Shown: positions 47,444-58,140 of the stretch, piece by piece
Layout of the letters: each line of letters opens with the position of its first letter
How positions within the stretch are numbered: position 1 is the first letter of the stretch
DNA from: Massilia aquatica
GTDB taxonomy: Bacteria; Pseudomonadota; Gammaproteobacteria; Burkholderiales; Burkholderiaceae_D
DNA: 64,000 nucleotides
Reading direction: 5' to 3'
Assembly (NCBI RefSeq): GCF_011682045.1
Contig: NZ_VVIW01000004.1
Coordinates: 186,001 to 250,000, forward strand
Program-made: the position numbers and the translations under genes
The notes under the pieces: model-generated
Databases searched by the model: none
Seen by the model: the letters and a program-made list of their open reading frames with translations, nothing else
Told to the model about the DNA's origin: nothing

Positions 47444-48403
47444 ATGAATGTGCGGCACCTGAGTTTCCGGCTGTTGCAGGTGTATGTGGAAGTGGTGCGT
47501 TGCGCCAGCGTCTCGGCGGCGGCGCGCGTGCTGCACCTGACCCAGCCGACCGTGTCGCTGCAGCTCAAAAGGCTGGCCGAAGCGGTCGGCGAACCCTTGT
47601 TCGAGAGCGGCAGCGCGCGCATGGAGCCGAGCCTGGCCGGCCGCGAACTGTACCGGGCGGCCTGCGATGTGCTCGACCGCTTCGACGACTTCGCCGGCTT
47701 CCTGGAGCGCGCCCGGGGGGGGCATGCCGGGCATGTGCGGATCTGCGTGGTCACCACCGCCAAATATGTGCTGCCGCGCTTGCTGGGTCCGTTTGCGGCC
47801 AGCTATCCCGAGGTCGAGGTGCGCCTGAGCGTAGCCAACCGGGCCAGGGTGCTGGAACGTTTCGACAAGCGCGAAGACGACCTGTATCTGTTCAGCCATC
47901 CGCCGAGCGGCCCGTCGGTGCGCAGCGCGCGCATGCTCAAGAACCCATTGCAACTGATCGCGCCGCTGGGGCACTGGGCGGCCGGCGTGGCCAGGCTGCC
48001 GTTCGCGCGCCTGGCGGGCGAACGCTTCCTGATGCGCGAACCGGGGTCGGCCACGCGCATGATGTTCGAAGCGTGGCTGTCCGGGCGCGGGCTGGGGCTG
48101 GAGAAAAGCATGGAAATCGAAAGCAACGAAGCGATCCGCCTCAGCGTCGCCTCGGGACTGGGCTTGTCGGTCATCTCCGAGCACACCTTGCAGGAGGGCC
48201 GCGAACGGCTGGCGGTGCTCGACGTGGAGGGTTTTCCGCTGGAAAGCAACTGGTATCTGGTGGCCCCGCGCGACCGGCGCCTGCCGTACGCGGCGCGCGA
48301 ACTGGTGCGTTTCATTGGCCAGCACGCGGCCGACTGCATCGAGGCGGACTGGATTTATCCCGACATCGGGCAGGTGGCGGAAGATTTCATCCAGGGCGGA
48401 TGA
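47444..48403 (+). CDS. LysR-family regulator divergent from the bicarbonate permease
   Basis: 319 residues. N-terminal winged HTH VSAAARVLHLTQPTVSLQLK (about 22-41), then a linker helix and a periplasmic-binding-like effector domain (ICVVTTAKYVLPRLLGPF). The style resembles CbbR/CmpR regulators, which control CO2 fixation and bicarbonate uptake. The 92-base spacer to the permease is AT-rich around 47386-47425, a suitable place for a shared LysR operator. Confidence 0.9.
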   Translation: MNVRHLSFRLLQVYVEVVRCASVSAAARVLHLTQPTVSLQLKRLAEAVGEPLFESGSARMEPSLAGRELYRAACDVLDRFDDFAGFLERARGGHAGHVRICVVTTAKYVLPRLLGPFAASYPEVEVRLSVANRARVLERFDKREDDLYLFSHPPSGPSVRSARMLKNPLQLIAPLGHWAAGVARLPFARLAGERFLMREPGSATRMMFEAWLSGRGLGLEKSMEIESNEAIRLSVASGLGLSVISEHTLQEGRERLAVLDVEGFPLESNWYLVAPRDRRLPYAARELVRFIGQHAADCIEADWIYPDIGQVAEDFIQGG

Positions 48404-48424
48404 GGGCCGGATTTTCCGACCCTC
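48402..48424. terminator. Weak hairpin after the LysR gene
   Basis: GAGGGCCGGA and TCCGACCCTC pair with one mismatch around three bases (TTT). It overlaps the lysR stop and precedes the convergent metalloprotease gene by 26 bases. No T-tract follows, so termination is uncertain. Confidence 0.35.
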
Positions 48425-48450
48425 AAGACCAGGAAGGGCGCGCCGGCGCC

Positions 48451-51400
48451 TTACCTGGACGGCAAGTTTTTCACGTTGGCCGCGTCGGTGAGCGGCAACA
48501 GCAAGTTCTCGCTCATGGTCAGCCCCGTCCACTTCTGATTGGCGTTGCCGGTACATCCATAAGTGATGAGGTTGCCACGGCCGTTGGTCAGGAAGCCATT
48601 GGCCAGGTCGAAACAGCGAGTACCGCGCTTGACCGACCCTGCAACGGTGGTATCCCATACCTGGTTGTCGGCACGCGGGCTGCAGGTCGACAAGGTCACC
48701 CGATTGCTGCCGCCCATATCGGTCAGGCACTGGTCGAGCTGGGCCCCGCTACGGATGCGGCCGGCGGCGTCCTGGACCCAGCTTTCGGTTTGCTGACCGC
48801 TGCAGCCGGCCGCATTCGAAATAAACAGTTGCAATGCGTTGCCGACCGTTTCAGTCTTCAGGCAATTGCTTCCATTCTTGAGCAACTGGCCGGCCGGCAT
48901 CTGCGGCGTGCTTTTCAATCCCAGTTTCTCGATCAGTGCGAGCAAGGCACTGTGGGCCGCAGGATCCTTCTGGTCCAGTTTGGCGGCGTAGGCAACCATC
49001 CAGCGGTTCAGGCGGCGTGCGATGTCGTTCTGGGTCTGATAGCGTTCGAGCTGGGCCCGTGCCGCGCTGCTCAATTCGTTGGCAAAGTTGTCGGCATAAC
49101 TGTCGAATAACAGGGCCGCGCTGGTGTCGAGTGCCAGCACCTTGCGTCCGGACAATGCTAGCAGTGCGGTCTGGAAGCGCGGCATCTCAGCCTTGCGCAG
49201 CGCCGCGTAGCCGAACTCGCGCCCGACCCGTACTGCCGGCGGCATGGCTGCAAGATTGCCGGGAATGGCGATCGTGGACAGTTCCCTGGCCGTCGCGCCC
49301 GGTTCCTGGCAGAACAGCTTCACCTGGGTCGGCTGTTCGTCCTGGGCCAGCTGGACGTGCAGCTTGTTGGCGTTGACGCCCATCCGGTTGGGTGCCAGCG
49401 CAATCTTCTTGCTGGCCGCGGCGGCAAAGTCGACGCTCAGCCAGCATTGGCGCGTACTGGCATTCGCGGCCGGTTGCGGCAGGTCGAAGGTGTTGCCCCA
49501 GTTGCCGCGTGCGGCCGGATACAGCAGGCCGACTGCGGCGACCGGGTCGTAGCCGCCGAGAATGGTCCAGACCGGTACGCCATGCTTGCGCGGCGGCGCA
49601 AATTTGCCGCCGCTCGTGTTGTACCACTCGGTAGTCGAACTTGGCAGCGCTGGCGCAGTGTTCTCCATGGCACGCAGGGTGGCATTCCACTTGCGGTAGC
49701 CGGTCGGCGAGTCCGCAGAAAACACCGCTTTGTCCAGCGCCGGCTGGATCTTCTGCCTGGTGCTGTAGCCGGTGTAGTGGGTGTAGCGCGACATGCTGCT
49801 CGACGAAAAGCCGCCGGCCATCGAGTCCCATCCGAACGGGTACAGTTTGGCAAAATTGGGAACGCCGTTGCTGCCGTCGCCCAGGCTCTTGCTGCCCCAG
49901 TTCAGGTTGGCGCGCATGTGGTTGCGGTTGGCAATGAAACCCCAGCCGCTGTCATGGTGATGCGCGCAATCGAAACAGTTGGCGCCGACCTGGCCAGGAT
50001 AGTGGCCGAGCCCGTAATGATGGCCGATCTCATGGCTGAATTCGTTACCCACCGAGTCGATCAGGGTCAGGATTCCATTGCCGCCACTCAGGCCGTGGGT
50101 GACGAGGCCGTTGGTGTACTTGCCGCGCGCATGATGGATGGTGGCCGCCTGGGTGATGTGCGGCTGCTTCTGGCTTTGCATATTCGAGCTGGTAACGCCC
50201 CAGTTCGCCATGTTGATGCCGGTACTGAAGGTGGACTTGGCCGTATCGGCACGCATGTCGCCGCCGTAGACGTCGCCGCTGGTGGCGCTGGCCACGTCAT
50301 AGATGACGCCGCTCGATACCATGACGCGGGCCAGCTTGAGCGGCTCGTAGGAGGCGACGGTCAGCTTCGATATGGGGACCGTCTGGAAATAGTCGGTGGC
50401 GGCGGCGGCGGCATCGGTCAGCATGTAGTGGCCGCTGCTGGCCGGCGGGTCTGCGAGCATGCCGAGCTGGATGCTGGCGATGACCAGTTCGGCGGGTGCG
50501 GCGAAGTCGATCGCGGCAGCGCCGAGCGTGCCGGTGCGGCCCTTGTCGTCACGGACGCTCAAGGTCATGCCCGGCTTGACCCAATTCCAGGGCAGCACGA
50601 CCGACCAGGCCTTGTGCGAGTAGACCACGTCGTGACGCTCGTCGGCGCCGGGGCGGTCGGCCGTGAACAAAGCCTGCGGCGCGCGCATGGCCAGCAGCGG
50701 CCTGGCGGCGCCATCGACCGTCACGGTCAGTTGCAGGGTTTCCACATTGCCCAAAGCGGCGTCGGGGGTAATCAGGAGCAGTGCATCGCGCTCGGTGGTC
50801 AGACGCGGCAAGTTCGCCGCTTCGTTGCCGGACGGGTTGACAGCGTGGCTTTGGACGAACTGGACCATTGCGCCGAACGACCCTTGCAGGTCTTTGCGTA
50901 CGGCACGCGGCTGGCCATTGGCGTGGTGTCGTAGAAGGCGAGCGCCGTACTGCGGTCGTATGTGGCCGAGTTTGGTTCGGGGAAAGCAAGGGCGGGCGCC
51001 GGCGGCACGATAACCGGCGGCACGCTCACCACCGGAGGCACGCCGACCGTCGGCGGTACGACCACCGGCGGCACGAGCGCCGGCGGTACGAGCGCCGGGG
51101 GCAGCACGACCGCTGGCGGCACGACCGCTGGGGGCGCCACGACTGCTGGGGGCACGACCGCTGGGGGCACGACCGCCGGGGGCACGACGACGGCTGGCGG
51201 CACGACGGCCACAGGAGGCACGCCCGCTGCCGGCGGTACGGCAGCCTCGGGCGCGCTGGCGCCTGGCTGCACCCCGCTGACCGGGGGCAGGTAGCCATCA
51301 GGAATGACGGTGCCGGGTGGTAGCGTATCGCCAACCGGGGGCACGTTATCGACCGGGGGCGTGGCGCTAACCGGGGGCACGGGGGCGCCTGGCGTCACCT

Positions 51401-51557
51401 CGGGCACGGCTGGCGTAGCGGCCTGCGGCGGCGTGGCGACACCGGGCTGCATGGCGCCGCCAAGCGTCCCAACGACGTCCTTATTGCCGGATCCGCCGCC
51501 GCAACCGGCGAAGGCTGCAAGAATCGCCACGCCTACGATACGTTTTGTTGTATTCAA
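48451..51557 (-). pseudogene. Secreted M66-type zinc metalloprotease lipoprotein, one-base frameshift
   Basis: The start is TTG 51557 with AGGAG six bases upstream, giving a lipoprotein signal (MNTTKRIVGVAILAAFAGC). A Pro/Val-rich linker of VPPAVV-type repeats follows (about 50990-51240). That frame reads ALAFYDTTP and then goes astray, stopping at 50799. The next frame resumes as NGQPRAVRKDLQGSFGAMVQ, so about one base is missing at 50919/50920. The second frame (to 48451; 805 residues from its first ATG at 50868) has the zinc site HEIGHHYGLGH (50034-50002), as in StcE/M66 peptidases. A C-terminal ricin-like domain has NQVW and NQKW motifs. A secreted protein/glycoprotein-degrading enzyme is likely if the frame is intact in the living strain. 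Confidence 0.8.
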
Positions 51558-51767
51558 TGTTATCTCCTGTTTATATGTATAAATTCCGGGAGGCAACAGT
51601 GTAGAGGCTCAAAGTCTTGCAGTAAAGTATTATCTTTATGTAAATACCCAACTTTCAGATAGGTATTTAGCATCTCTTGTTATGCTTTTTTCTTGCGATA
51701 TTTCCACCCAGAATGCATACATTCATCACTTTTTAAGGCGATGCATAGGCTCCCGCCGGCGTACAGA

Positions 51768-51804
51768 CGTAAAAAAAGCCAGGCTGGGCCTGGCTTTTTT
51801 TACG
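51768..51804. terminator. Bidirectional terminator closing the ribosomal operon
   Basis: A perfect inverted repeat with 17-base arms (51768-51784 and 51788-51804) and a TGG loop. The GC core AGCCAGGC/GCCTGGCT is flanked by seven A on one side and seven T on the other, so it can act on both strands. It lies 12 bases after the rplQ stop. Confidence 0.92.
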
Positions 51805-51815
51805 TACCGCGCCGA

Positions 51816-52211
51816 TTACTCAGCGGTTGGTGCGTCTTCAACTTCGGTGACTTCTGGACGGTCCATCAGTTCAACGTAAGCCATTGGTGCATTGTCGCCA
51901 ACGCGGAAACCCATTTTCAGGATACGCAGGTAGCCGCCGTTGCGGTTTGCGTAACGTGGGCCGAGTTCGGCGAACAGCTTCAACACCATTTCGCGGTCGC
52001 GCAGGCGGGCAAATGCCAGACGCTTGTTGGCCAAGGTATCGGTCTTGCCCATCGTCAGGATTGGCTCGACAACGCGGCGCAGTTCCTTGGCTTTTGGCAC
52101 GGTGGTTTTGATGGCTTCATGACGCAGCAGGGAAACGGTCATGTTGCGCAGCATTGCCAGACGGTGGGACGAAGTACGATTCAGCTTGCGAAGGCCGTGA
52201 CGGTGACGCAT
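51816..52211 (-). CDS. rplQ: 50S ribosomal protein L17
   Basis: 131 residues beginning [20 protein letters not shown], the universal L17 start. Ribosome site AAAGGAA upstream. Last gene of the alpha operon, 123 bases after rpoA. Large-subunit protein near the peptide exit tunnel. Confidence 0.98.
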   Translation of the reverse strand: MRHRHGLRKLNRTSSHRLAMLRNMTVSLLRHEAIKTTVPKAKELRRVVEPILTMGKTDTLANKRLAFARLRDREMVLKLFAELGPRYANRNGGYLRILKMGFRVGDNAPMAYVELMDRPEVTEVEDAPTAE

Positions 52212-52334
52212 GGTAATTCCTTTCGAGTTGTTTAAATCCAGCTCTTCGATCGCGTTTCCATTGCTGGATCAGCGCGGGCCGGTTGGTATGGAGTGATACG
52301 CCCGGAACCCCTGTCCCGGACGGTGCTGCAAAAA

Positions 52335-53312
52335 TTACTTCTCGAGGCCGGCTGGTGGCCAGTTTTCGAGCTTCATGCCCAAGGTCAAGCCGCGCGATGC
52401 CAGCACTTCCTTGATTTCGTTCAGGGACTTGCGGCCCAGGTTCGGCGTCTTGAGCAGTTCGTTTTCCGAACGCTGGATCAGGTCGCCGATGTAGTAAATG
52501 TTTTCGGCTTTCAGGCAGTTGGCCGAACGCACGGTCAGTTCCAGGTCGTCGACCGGACGCAGCAGGATCGGATCGACCAGCGGTGCACGCGAAGGCGCTT
52601 CGGCAGCCGCTTCGGTGCCTTCCAGCGCCGCGAACACGTTCAGTTGATCGACCAGCACGCGCGCCGATTGACGGATCGCTTCTTCCGGCGTGATCACGCC
52701 GTTGGTTTCGATATTGATCACCAGCTTGTCGAGGTCGGTACGCTGTTCGACGCGGGCCGATTCAACGAAGTACGACACGCGGCGCACCGGCGAGAACGAC
52801 GCGTCCAGGATGATGCGGCCGATGGTCTTGTTGGTGTCTTCCGACAGGCGACGGACGTTGCCCGGCACATAGCCACGGCCTTTTTCGACCTTGATCTGCA
52901 TGTCCAGCTTGCCGCCAGCGGTCAAGTGGGCAATCACGTGGTCTGGATTGATCAGTTCGACGTCATGCGGCAGGTCGATGTCGGAAGCCAGGATCGCGCC
53001 CTCGCCTTCCTTTTTCAGGGTCAGCGTGACGGAATCGCGGTTGTGGACTTTGAAGACCACGCCCTTCAGGTTCAGCAACAGGTCGACCACGTCTTCTTGC
53101 ACGCCGTCCAGCGACGAATACTCATGGACAACGCCGGCGATCGTCACTTCGGTTGGCGCGTAGCCGACCATCGACGACAGCAGTACGCGGCGCAACGCAT
53201 TACCCAATGTGTGGCCATAGCCACGTTCGAACGGCTCCATCACGACTTTGGCGTGACCGGCACCGAGCGTTTCAACATCGATAATACGTGGCTTCAACAG
53301 ACTGTTTTGCAT
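52335..53312 (-). CDS. rpoA: RNA polymerase alpha subunit
   Basis: 325 residues. The N-terminal dimerisation domain (about 1-235) includes [20 protein letters not shown]. The C-terminal DNA- and activator-binding domain (about 250-325) includes [20 protein letters not shown] and [18 protein letters not shown]. Between rpsD and rplQ, as in other proteobacteria, but with a 201-base hairpin-rich spacer in front. Confidence 0.98.
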   Translation of the reverse strand: MQNSLLKPRIIDVETLGAGHAKVVMEPFERGYGHTLGNALRRVLLSSMVGYAPTEVTIAGVVHEYSSLDGVQEDVVDLLLNLKGVVFKVHNRDSVTLTLKKEGEGAILASDIDLPHDVELINPDHVIAHLTAGGKLDMQIKVEKGRGYVPGNVRRLSEDTNKTIGRIILDASFSPVRRVSYFVESARVEQRTDLDKLVINIETNGVITPEEAIRQSARVLVDQLNVFAALEGTEAAAEAPSRAPLVDPILLRPVDDLELTVRSANCLKAENIYYIGDLIQRSENELLKTPNLGRKSLNEIKEVLASRGLTLGMKLENWPPAGLEK

Positions 53313-53513
53313 GAAATGTCCTTTTCAATACCCTCGGCTCGTTACACCGATAAGGCTGATGGCATTAGAAATGAAAATTCTCGCTTGCGCGAGAAACTTG
53401 GCTCCCCACCTTCGTGGGGACGGCCCCCCGCGTGGCGGGAAGCCGACAATTGGCTCCCGGACAGGCCGGGGCAACCAGTATGCGGACAGCCAGGCTGCCC
53501 GCAACGTGGCCGA
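53313..53513. other. Hairpin-rich rpsD-rpoA spacer
   Basis: 201 bases without a gene. Three stems follow each other: TTCTCGC/GCGAGAA (53378-53395), TCCCCAC/GTGGGGA (53403-53420) and CCCGC/GCGGG (53427-53439), with further GC-rich complementary stretches to about 53500. None has a T-tract. RNA processing or an inserted repeat mosaic are possible readings. Confidence 0.55.
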
Positions 53514-54137
53514 TTAACGCGAATACAGTTCGACGATCAGCGATTCGTTGACGTCGTTAGCGATTTCGTTACGCTCTGGGAACGAACGGAAGGTGCCTTC
53601 CATTTTCTTCGAATCAACCGAAACCCAGCTAGGCATACCAACTTGTTCAGCCAGCGACAGGGCTTCAACGATACGCACTTGCTTTTTCGACTTTTCGCGA
53701 ACAGCGATGACGTCGCCGGTCTTGACAGCGTACGAGGCGATGTTCACAACGTTACCGTTGACGGTGAACGCTTTGTGGCTGACCAGCTGACGCGCTTCAG
53801 CGCGGGTCGAGCCGAAGCCCATGCGGTAGCAGACGTTGTCGAGACGCGCTTCCAGCAAACGCAGCAGCGCTTCGCCGGTGTTGCCCTTGCGACGGTTTGC
53901 TTCAGCGAAGTAGCGGCGGAACTGACGCTCGAGAACGCCGTACATACGCTTGACTTTTTGCTTTTCGCGCAGTTGGTTACCGTAGTCCGAGGTACGAGCA
54001 CCGGATTTGACACCGTGCTGGCCTGGCTTGACGTCCAGTTTGCATTTCGAATCGAGCGAGCGACGTGCGCTCTTGAGGAACAGGTCCGTACCTTCACGGC
54101 GGGACAGTTTTGCTTTAGGTCCGATATAACGTGCCAC
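53514..54137 (-). CDS. rpsD: 30S ribosomal protein S4
   Basis: 207 residues from GTG 54137, giving the family start (M)[18 protein letters not shown]; the longer frame upstream is not protein-like. The S4 RNA-binding motif [20 protein letters not shown] is present. Primary binder of 16S rRNA and, in other bacteria, a translational repressor of the alpha operon. Confidence 0.97.
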   Translation of the reverse strand: MARYIGPKAKLSRREGTDLFLKSARRSLDSKCKLDVKPGQHGVKSGARTSDYGNQLREKQKVKRMYGVLERQFRRYFAEANRRKGNTGEALLRLLEARLDNVCYRMGFGSTRAEARQLVSHKAFTVNGNVVNIASYAVKTGDVIAVREKSKKQVRIVEALSLAEQVGMPSWVSVDSKKMEGTFRSFPERNEIANDVNESLIVELYSR

Positions 54138-54366
54138 AATGTTTCCTTTAGAATAATGACGCCCCGGCGGCATCCTGTGATGCTGGCCAGGCGCTAGTCC
54201 GTACGCGATGCGCCAGACGGTGGCTGACAATATACCTGTGCGAAAAATACGCGACAGGCGACAACAGCCGGGCAGTATACCCTATTCGGGGACTGCGCCG
54301 GCGATCATCAACGACTAATTTACAACAAACGGCCGGAAACGGTGTTCCGGTCGCCAGCGGGCCGTA
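54138..54366. other. Long rpsK-rpsD spacer
   Basis: 229 bases between two genes that are usually close together. It has GC-rich segments but I found no gene and no clear terminator. It could hold an internal promoter or an S4 control site; neither is demonstrated by sequence. Confidence 0.4.
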
Positions 54367-54771
54367 TCAGATACGACGACGCTTCGGTGGACGGCAGCCG
54401 TTGTGCGGCACTGGCGTCACGTCCTGGATTTCGGTGATCTTGATACCCAGGTTGTTCAAAGCGCGAACAGCCGATTCACGACCAGGACCTGGGCCCTTGA
54501 TGCGTACTTCGAGGTTCTTCACGCCGCATTCGACAGCGACCTTGCCTGCTGCTTCTGCCGCAACCTGCGCTGCGAACGGGGTCGATTTACGCGAACCCTT
54601 GAAGCCAGCACCGCCGGACGTCGCCCACGACAGGGCATTGCCCTGGCGATCGGTGATCGTGATGATGGTGTTGTTGAACGATGCGTGGACATGTGCGATG
54701 CCTTCAGCGACGTTCTTTTTAACTTTTTTGCGAACGCGCGCTGCTGCGGCGCTGCTTTGTTGCTTAGCCAT
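54367..54771 (-). CDS. rpsK: 30S ribosomal protein S11
   Basis: 134 residues with the conserved core [20 protein letters not shown] and the C-terminus [12 protein letters not shown]. Part of the platform of the small subunit. Twelve bases after rpsM. Confidence 0.98.
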   Translation of the reverse strand: MAKQQSSAAAARVRKKVKKNVAEGIAHVHASFNNTIITITDRQGNALSWATSGGAGFKGSRKSTPFAAQVAAEAAGKVAVECGVKNLEVRIKGPGPGRESAVRALNNLGIKITEIQDVTPVPHNGCRPPKRRRI

Positions 54772-54783
54772 GGTGTTGTCCTA

Positions 54784-55149
54784 TTATTTCTTAAGCGATT
54801 GTGCGGCCTTGCGCGGACCCTTGCGAGTACGGGCATTGGTGCGTGTACGCTGGCCGCGGCAAGGCAGACCCTTACGGTGACGCATACCGCGGTAGCAGCC
54901 CAGATCCATCAAACGCTTGATGTTCATGGACAGTTCACGACGCAGATCGCCTTCGACTACGAAAGTGCCGACGGCATCACGCAGTTTTTCCAGTTCGCTG
55001 TCGTCCAGGTCCTTGACCTTTTTGTTGGTCGCAACACCCGTTTGTGCGCAGATCTTCTGTGCGCGCGGGCGGCCAACACCGTAGATAGCCGTGAGGCCGA
55101 TTACGGTGTGCTGATGATTGGGGATATTAACCCCTGCAATACGTGCCAT
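54784..55149 (-). CDS. rpsM: 30S ribosomal protein S13
   Basis: 121 residues beginning [20 protein letters not shown] and ending with the basic tail [11 protein letters not shown]. Contacts tRNA and the L5 bridge at the head of the 30S subunit. First gene of the alpha group, 28 bases after rpmJ. Confidence 0.98.
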   Translation of the reverse strand: MARIAGVNIPNHQHTVIGLTAIYGVGRPRAQKICAQTGVATNKKVKDLDDSELEKLRDAVGTFVVEGDLRRELSMNIKRLMDLGCYRGMRHRKGLPCRGQRTRTNARTRKGPRKAAQSLKK

Positions 55150-55177
55150 TCGTTATTCCTCAATAAATAACGTTAAA

Positions 55178-55291
55178 TTAACCTTGACGCTGCTTGTGAC
55201 GCGGTTCCACGCAGATTACGCGGACGACGCCTTTGCGCTTGATGATCTTGCAGTTGCGGCAGATCCGCTTGACTGATGCGAGAACTTTCAT
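55178..55291 (-). CDS. rpmJ: 50S ribosomal protein L36
   Basis: 37 residues: [20 protein letters not shown] then [17 protein letters not shown]. The zinc ligands Cys11, Cys14, Cys27 and His32 are all present (the zinc-containing form). Between infA and rpsM, as in most bacteria. Confidence 0.98.
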   Translation of the reverse strand: MKVLASVKRICRNCKIIKRKGVVRVICVEPRHKQRQG

Positions 55292-55328
55292 ATTTGCACT
55301 CTCTTATGTTCGGATTGATTACTTAAAT

Positions 55329-55547
55329 TTACTTGGTCCGGAACACAATGCGGGCCCGGCTCAAGTCATACGGCGTCAATTCCACCGTGACTTTGTCGCC
55401 GGGCAGGATGCGGATGTAGTTCATCCGCATTTTACCCGAAATGTGTCCGAGCACCACGTGCCCGTTTTCCAGCTTTACTCGAAACGTTGCATTAGGGAGA
55501 TTCTCAAGAATCTCGCCCTGCATTTGTATGACGTCGTCTTTTGCCAT
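55329..55547 (-). CDS. infA: Translation initiation factor IF-1
   Basis: 72 residues, S1/OB fold: [37 protein letters not shown], ending RIVFRTK. It blocks the ribosomal A site during initiation. Its place inside the spc operon next to secY is the usual one in betaproteobacteria and differs from E. coli. Confidence 0.97.
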   Translation of the reverse strand: MAKDDVIQMQGEILENLPNATFRVKLENGHVVLGHISGKMRMNYIRILPGDKVTVELTPYDLSRARIVFRTK

Positions 55548-55583
55548 TCGGTCTGTACACTCCTGGTTCGCGGTAACCGCCGG

Positions 55584-56918
55584 TTAGCGCGTCGGAATTC
55601 CGCCCTTGAAATTTGCCTTGCGCAGCAGCGATTCATATTGCTGCGACATGACGTAGTTTTGTACTTGAGCCATGAAGTCCATGGTGACAACCACAATAAT
55701 CAACAGGGAAGTACCGCCAAAATAGAATGGCACTTTCCAACGGGCCTGCATAAATTCCGGCAACAAGCACACTAAAGTGATGTACACCGCTCCGGCCAGT
55801 GTCAAGCGCATCAGGATCTTGTCGATATAACGCGCCGTCTGGTCGCCGGGACGAATCCCCGGCACGAAGGCACCGCTTTTCTTCAGGTTATCCGCTGTTT
55901 CCTTGCTGTTAAAGACCAGCGCCGTATAGAAGAAACAGAAAAACACGATTGCCACTGCATACAACAGAGCATGGATAGGCTCGCCTGGCCCCATCGATGC
56001 TGCCAAGTCTTTCAGGAAACCGACTACCGGTGTGCTGGAATCTTTGCCTTTCGTGAACCAGTCCACGATGGTGGCCGGGAACAAGATGATCGACGATGCG
56101 AAGATCGGCGGGATCACGCCTGCCATGTTCAGCTTCAAAGGCAAATGGCTGGTCTGACCACCCATGACTTTGTTGCCAACCTGGCGCTTCGCATAGTTGA
56201 CCAGGATCTTGCGCTGGCCACGTTCAACAAATACCACACCAAAAGTAACGAATCCGACCAGCAGAATGATGAAAATCGCTGACAGGCTGCTGATGGCACC
56301 GTTCGACACGAGCGAGAACAAGCTACTCAGCGCCGATGGCAAACCAGCGGCAATCCCCGCAAAGATAATGATCGAAATCCCGTTGCCGAGGCCTCGTTCG
56401 GTAATCTGCTCGCCCAGCCACATCAGGAACATGGTACCGGTCAGCAGCGAAACGACCGCCACGAAACGGAAAGCCATGCCAGGATCAATCACCAGGCCCG
56501 GCAATGCTTCAAGGCCGACAGCGATGAAAGTTGCCTGCACCAGTGCCAGCACCACCGTGAAGTAGCGCGTGTACTGGGTGATCTTGCGGCGTCCGGCTTC
56601 GCCTTCTTTCTTCAATGCCTCGACGGCCGGAATTGCGAGGCCGGCCAACTGCATGATGATCGAAGCCGAAATGTACGGCGTAATACCGAGAGCGAAGACT
56701 GCTGCACGCTCCAGCGCGCCACCCGAGAACATGTTGAACATGCCCAGGATGCCGCCTTGATTCCTGCTGAACGTCTCAGCCAGTACATCCGGGTTAATCC
56801 CTGGAACAGGGACATGGGCACCCAGACGATACACGACCAACGCGCCGAGCAAAAACCAGAGCCGACTCCATGGGAAACCGGCTGCTGCACTTTTACCAAG
56901 TTGTGAATTAGTCGCCAA
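55584..56918 (-). CDS. secY: Protein translocase subunit SecY
   Basis: 444 residues with ten transmembrane helices. Motifs include [11 protein letters not shown] near the N-terminus, [15 protein letters not shown] (helix 2) and the cytoplasmic loop [15 protein letters not shown]. Channel of the Sec system in the inner membrane. 32 bases after rplO. Confidence 0.98.
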   Translation of the reverse strand: MATNSQLGKSAAAGFPWSRLWFLLGALVVYRLGAHVPVPGINPDVLAETFSRNQGGILGMFNMFSGGALERAAVFALGITPYISASIIMQLAGLAIPAVEALKKEGEAGRRKITQYTRYFTVVLALVQATFIAVGLEALPGLVIDPGMAFRFVAVVSLLTGTMFLMWLGEQITERGLGNGISIIIFAGIAAGLPSALSSLFSLVSNGAISSLSAIFIILLVGFVTFGVVFVERGQRKILVNYAKRQVGNKVMGGQTSHLPLKLNMAGVIPPIFASSIILFPATIVDWFTKGKDSSTPVVGFLKDLAASMGPGEPIHALLYAVAIVFFCFFYTALVFNSKETADNLKKSGAFVPGIRPGDQTARYIDKILMRLTLAGAVYITLVCLLPEFMQARWKVPFYFGGTSLLIIVVVTMDFMAQVQNYVMSQQYESLLRKANFKGGIPTR

Positions 56919-56950
56919 TTTATGCTCCGATCAAGCTGTTAGCCTGCAAC

Positions 56951-57382
56951 TTACGCTACCGTGCCGCCAGCTGCTTCGATGGCCGCTTTCGCGCCTGCCG
57001 TTACTTTCAAGCCCTTGAGGTTCACCGCTTTGGTGATCTCGCCGGACAGGATCACGCGCACATCGCGCGCCAGCACTTGCAGAACGCCTGCTTGCTTGAG
57101 CACCAGGATGTCGACATCGCCGACCGCCAGGTTGTTCAAGTCGGACAGACGCACTTCAGCCTTGAACGTTGCATTGAGCGATTTGAAACCACGCTTAGGC
57201 AAACGGCGCTGCAGAGGCATCTGACCGCCTTCGAAGCCGACCTTGTGGAAACCGCCCGAACGCGACTTCTGACCTTTGTGGCCACGGCCAGCGGTTTTAC
57301 CGATGCCCGAACCAATACCACGGCCTACGCGGCGCTTGTAATGCTTGGCGCCTTCAGCTGGTTGAATTGTATTCAATTCCAT
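56951..57382 (-). CDS. rplO: 50S ribosomal protein L15
   Basis: 143 residues beginning [20 protein letters not shown], followed by the glycine/arginine-rich [19 protein letters not shown] extension that threads through 23S rRNA. Confidence 0.98.
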   Translation of the reverse strand: MELNTIQPAEGAKHYKRRVGRGIGSGIGKTAGRGHKGQKSRSGGFHKVGFEGGQMPLQRRLPKRGFKSLNATFKAEVRLSDLNNLAVGDVDILVLKQAGVLQVLARDVRVILSGEITKAVNLKGLKVTAGAKAAIEAAGGTVA

Positions 57383-57410
57383 TGTTTTCTCCGTTCATAA
57401 GCCCGAAGGC

Positions 57411-57599
57411 TTACGAAACAACTTTAACGAGGTACGAAACTTTGTTGATCATGCCGCGCACCGAAGGGGTGTCTTCCAGCTCGGAAACCGAGTTGACGCG
57501 ACGCAGACCCAGACCGCGAACGGTAGCGCGATGCGATTCGCGCGTGCCGATCAGGCCCATGACCAACTGAACTTTGACTGTTTTGGTAGCTTGTGTCAT
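57411..57599 (-). CDS. rpmD: 50S ribosomal protein L30
   Basis: 62 residues from ATG 57599 ([20 protein letters not shown]); ten more codons upstream are open but not part of the family. [18 protein letters not shown] is the conserved centre. Between rpsE and rplO. Confidence 0.97.
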   Translation of the reverse strand: MTQATKTVKVQLVMGLIGTRESHRATVRGLGLRRVNSVSELEDTPSVRGMINKVSYLVKVVS

Positions 57600-57609
57600 T
57601 TTGTCCGCC

Positions 57610-58128
57610 TTAAGCCAGAATGTCTTCAACCGACTTGCCGCGTTTCGCAGCGATATCGGAAGCAGTACTCATTTTCGACAGACCGTCCAGGGTAGCGCGG
57701 ACCAGGTTGTAAGGGTTCGACGAGCCCGTGGATTTCGCCACGACATCGGTTACGCCCATTACTTCGAAGATAGCGCGCATGGCGCCACCCGCGATCACGC
57801 CGGTACCTGGCTTGGCTGGCATCATCATTACTTTCGATGCGCCGTGACGGCCGGTAACTGTGTGGTGCAAAGTACCGTTCTTCAGAGGAACCTTGATCAG
57901 GTTACGACGGGCTTCTTCCATTGCCTTCTGCACGCCCACTGGCACTTCTTTCGATTTGCCCTTGCCCATGCCGATACGGCCATCGCCGTCGCCCACAACG
58001 GTCAGTGCTGCAAAACCCATGATACGACCACCCTTGACCACTTTGGTCACGCGGTTGATCGCGATCATCTTTTCGCGCATGCCATCATCCGGCTTGTCGC
58101 TTTGCATTTTCGCTTGCATTTTTGCCAT
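57610..58128 (-). CDS. rpsE: 30S ribosomal protein S5
   Basis: 172 residues with the double-stranded-RNA-binding-like N domain ([20 protein letters not shown]) and the C domain ([16 protein letters not shown]-like [20 protein letters not shown]). Affects decoding fidelity. Confidence 0.98.
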   Translation of the reverse strand: MAKMQAKMQSDKPDDGMREKMIAINRVTKVVKGGRIMGFAALTVVGDGDGRIGMGKGKSKEVPVGVQKAMEEARRNLIKVPLKNGTLHHTVTGRHGASKVMMMPAKPGTGVIAGGAMRAIFEVMGVTDVVAKSTGSSNPYNLVRATLDGLSKMSTASDIAAKRGKSVEDILA

Positions 58129-58140
58129 GACGATTCTTCC

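Noticed and set aside
50962-51294. Gly/Thr repeat protein on the plus strand
   Set aside because: It is the mirror image of the proline-rich linker of the metalloprotease on the minus strand, a product of the 15-base repeat.
54138-54230. 31-residue N-terminal extension of S4
   Set aside because: S4 sequences start at (M)ARYIGPK; the upstream codons do not resemble any ribosomal protein.
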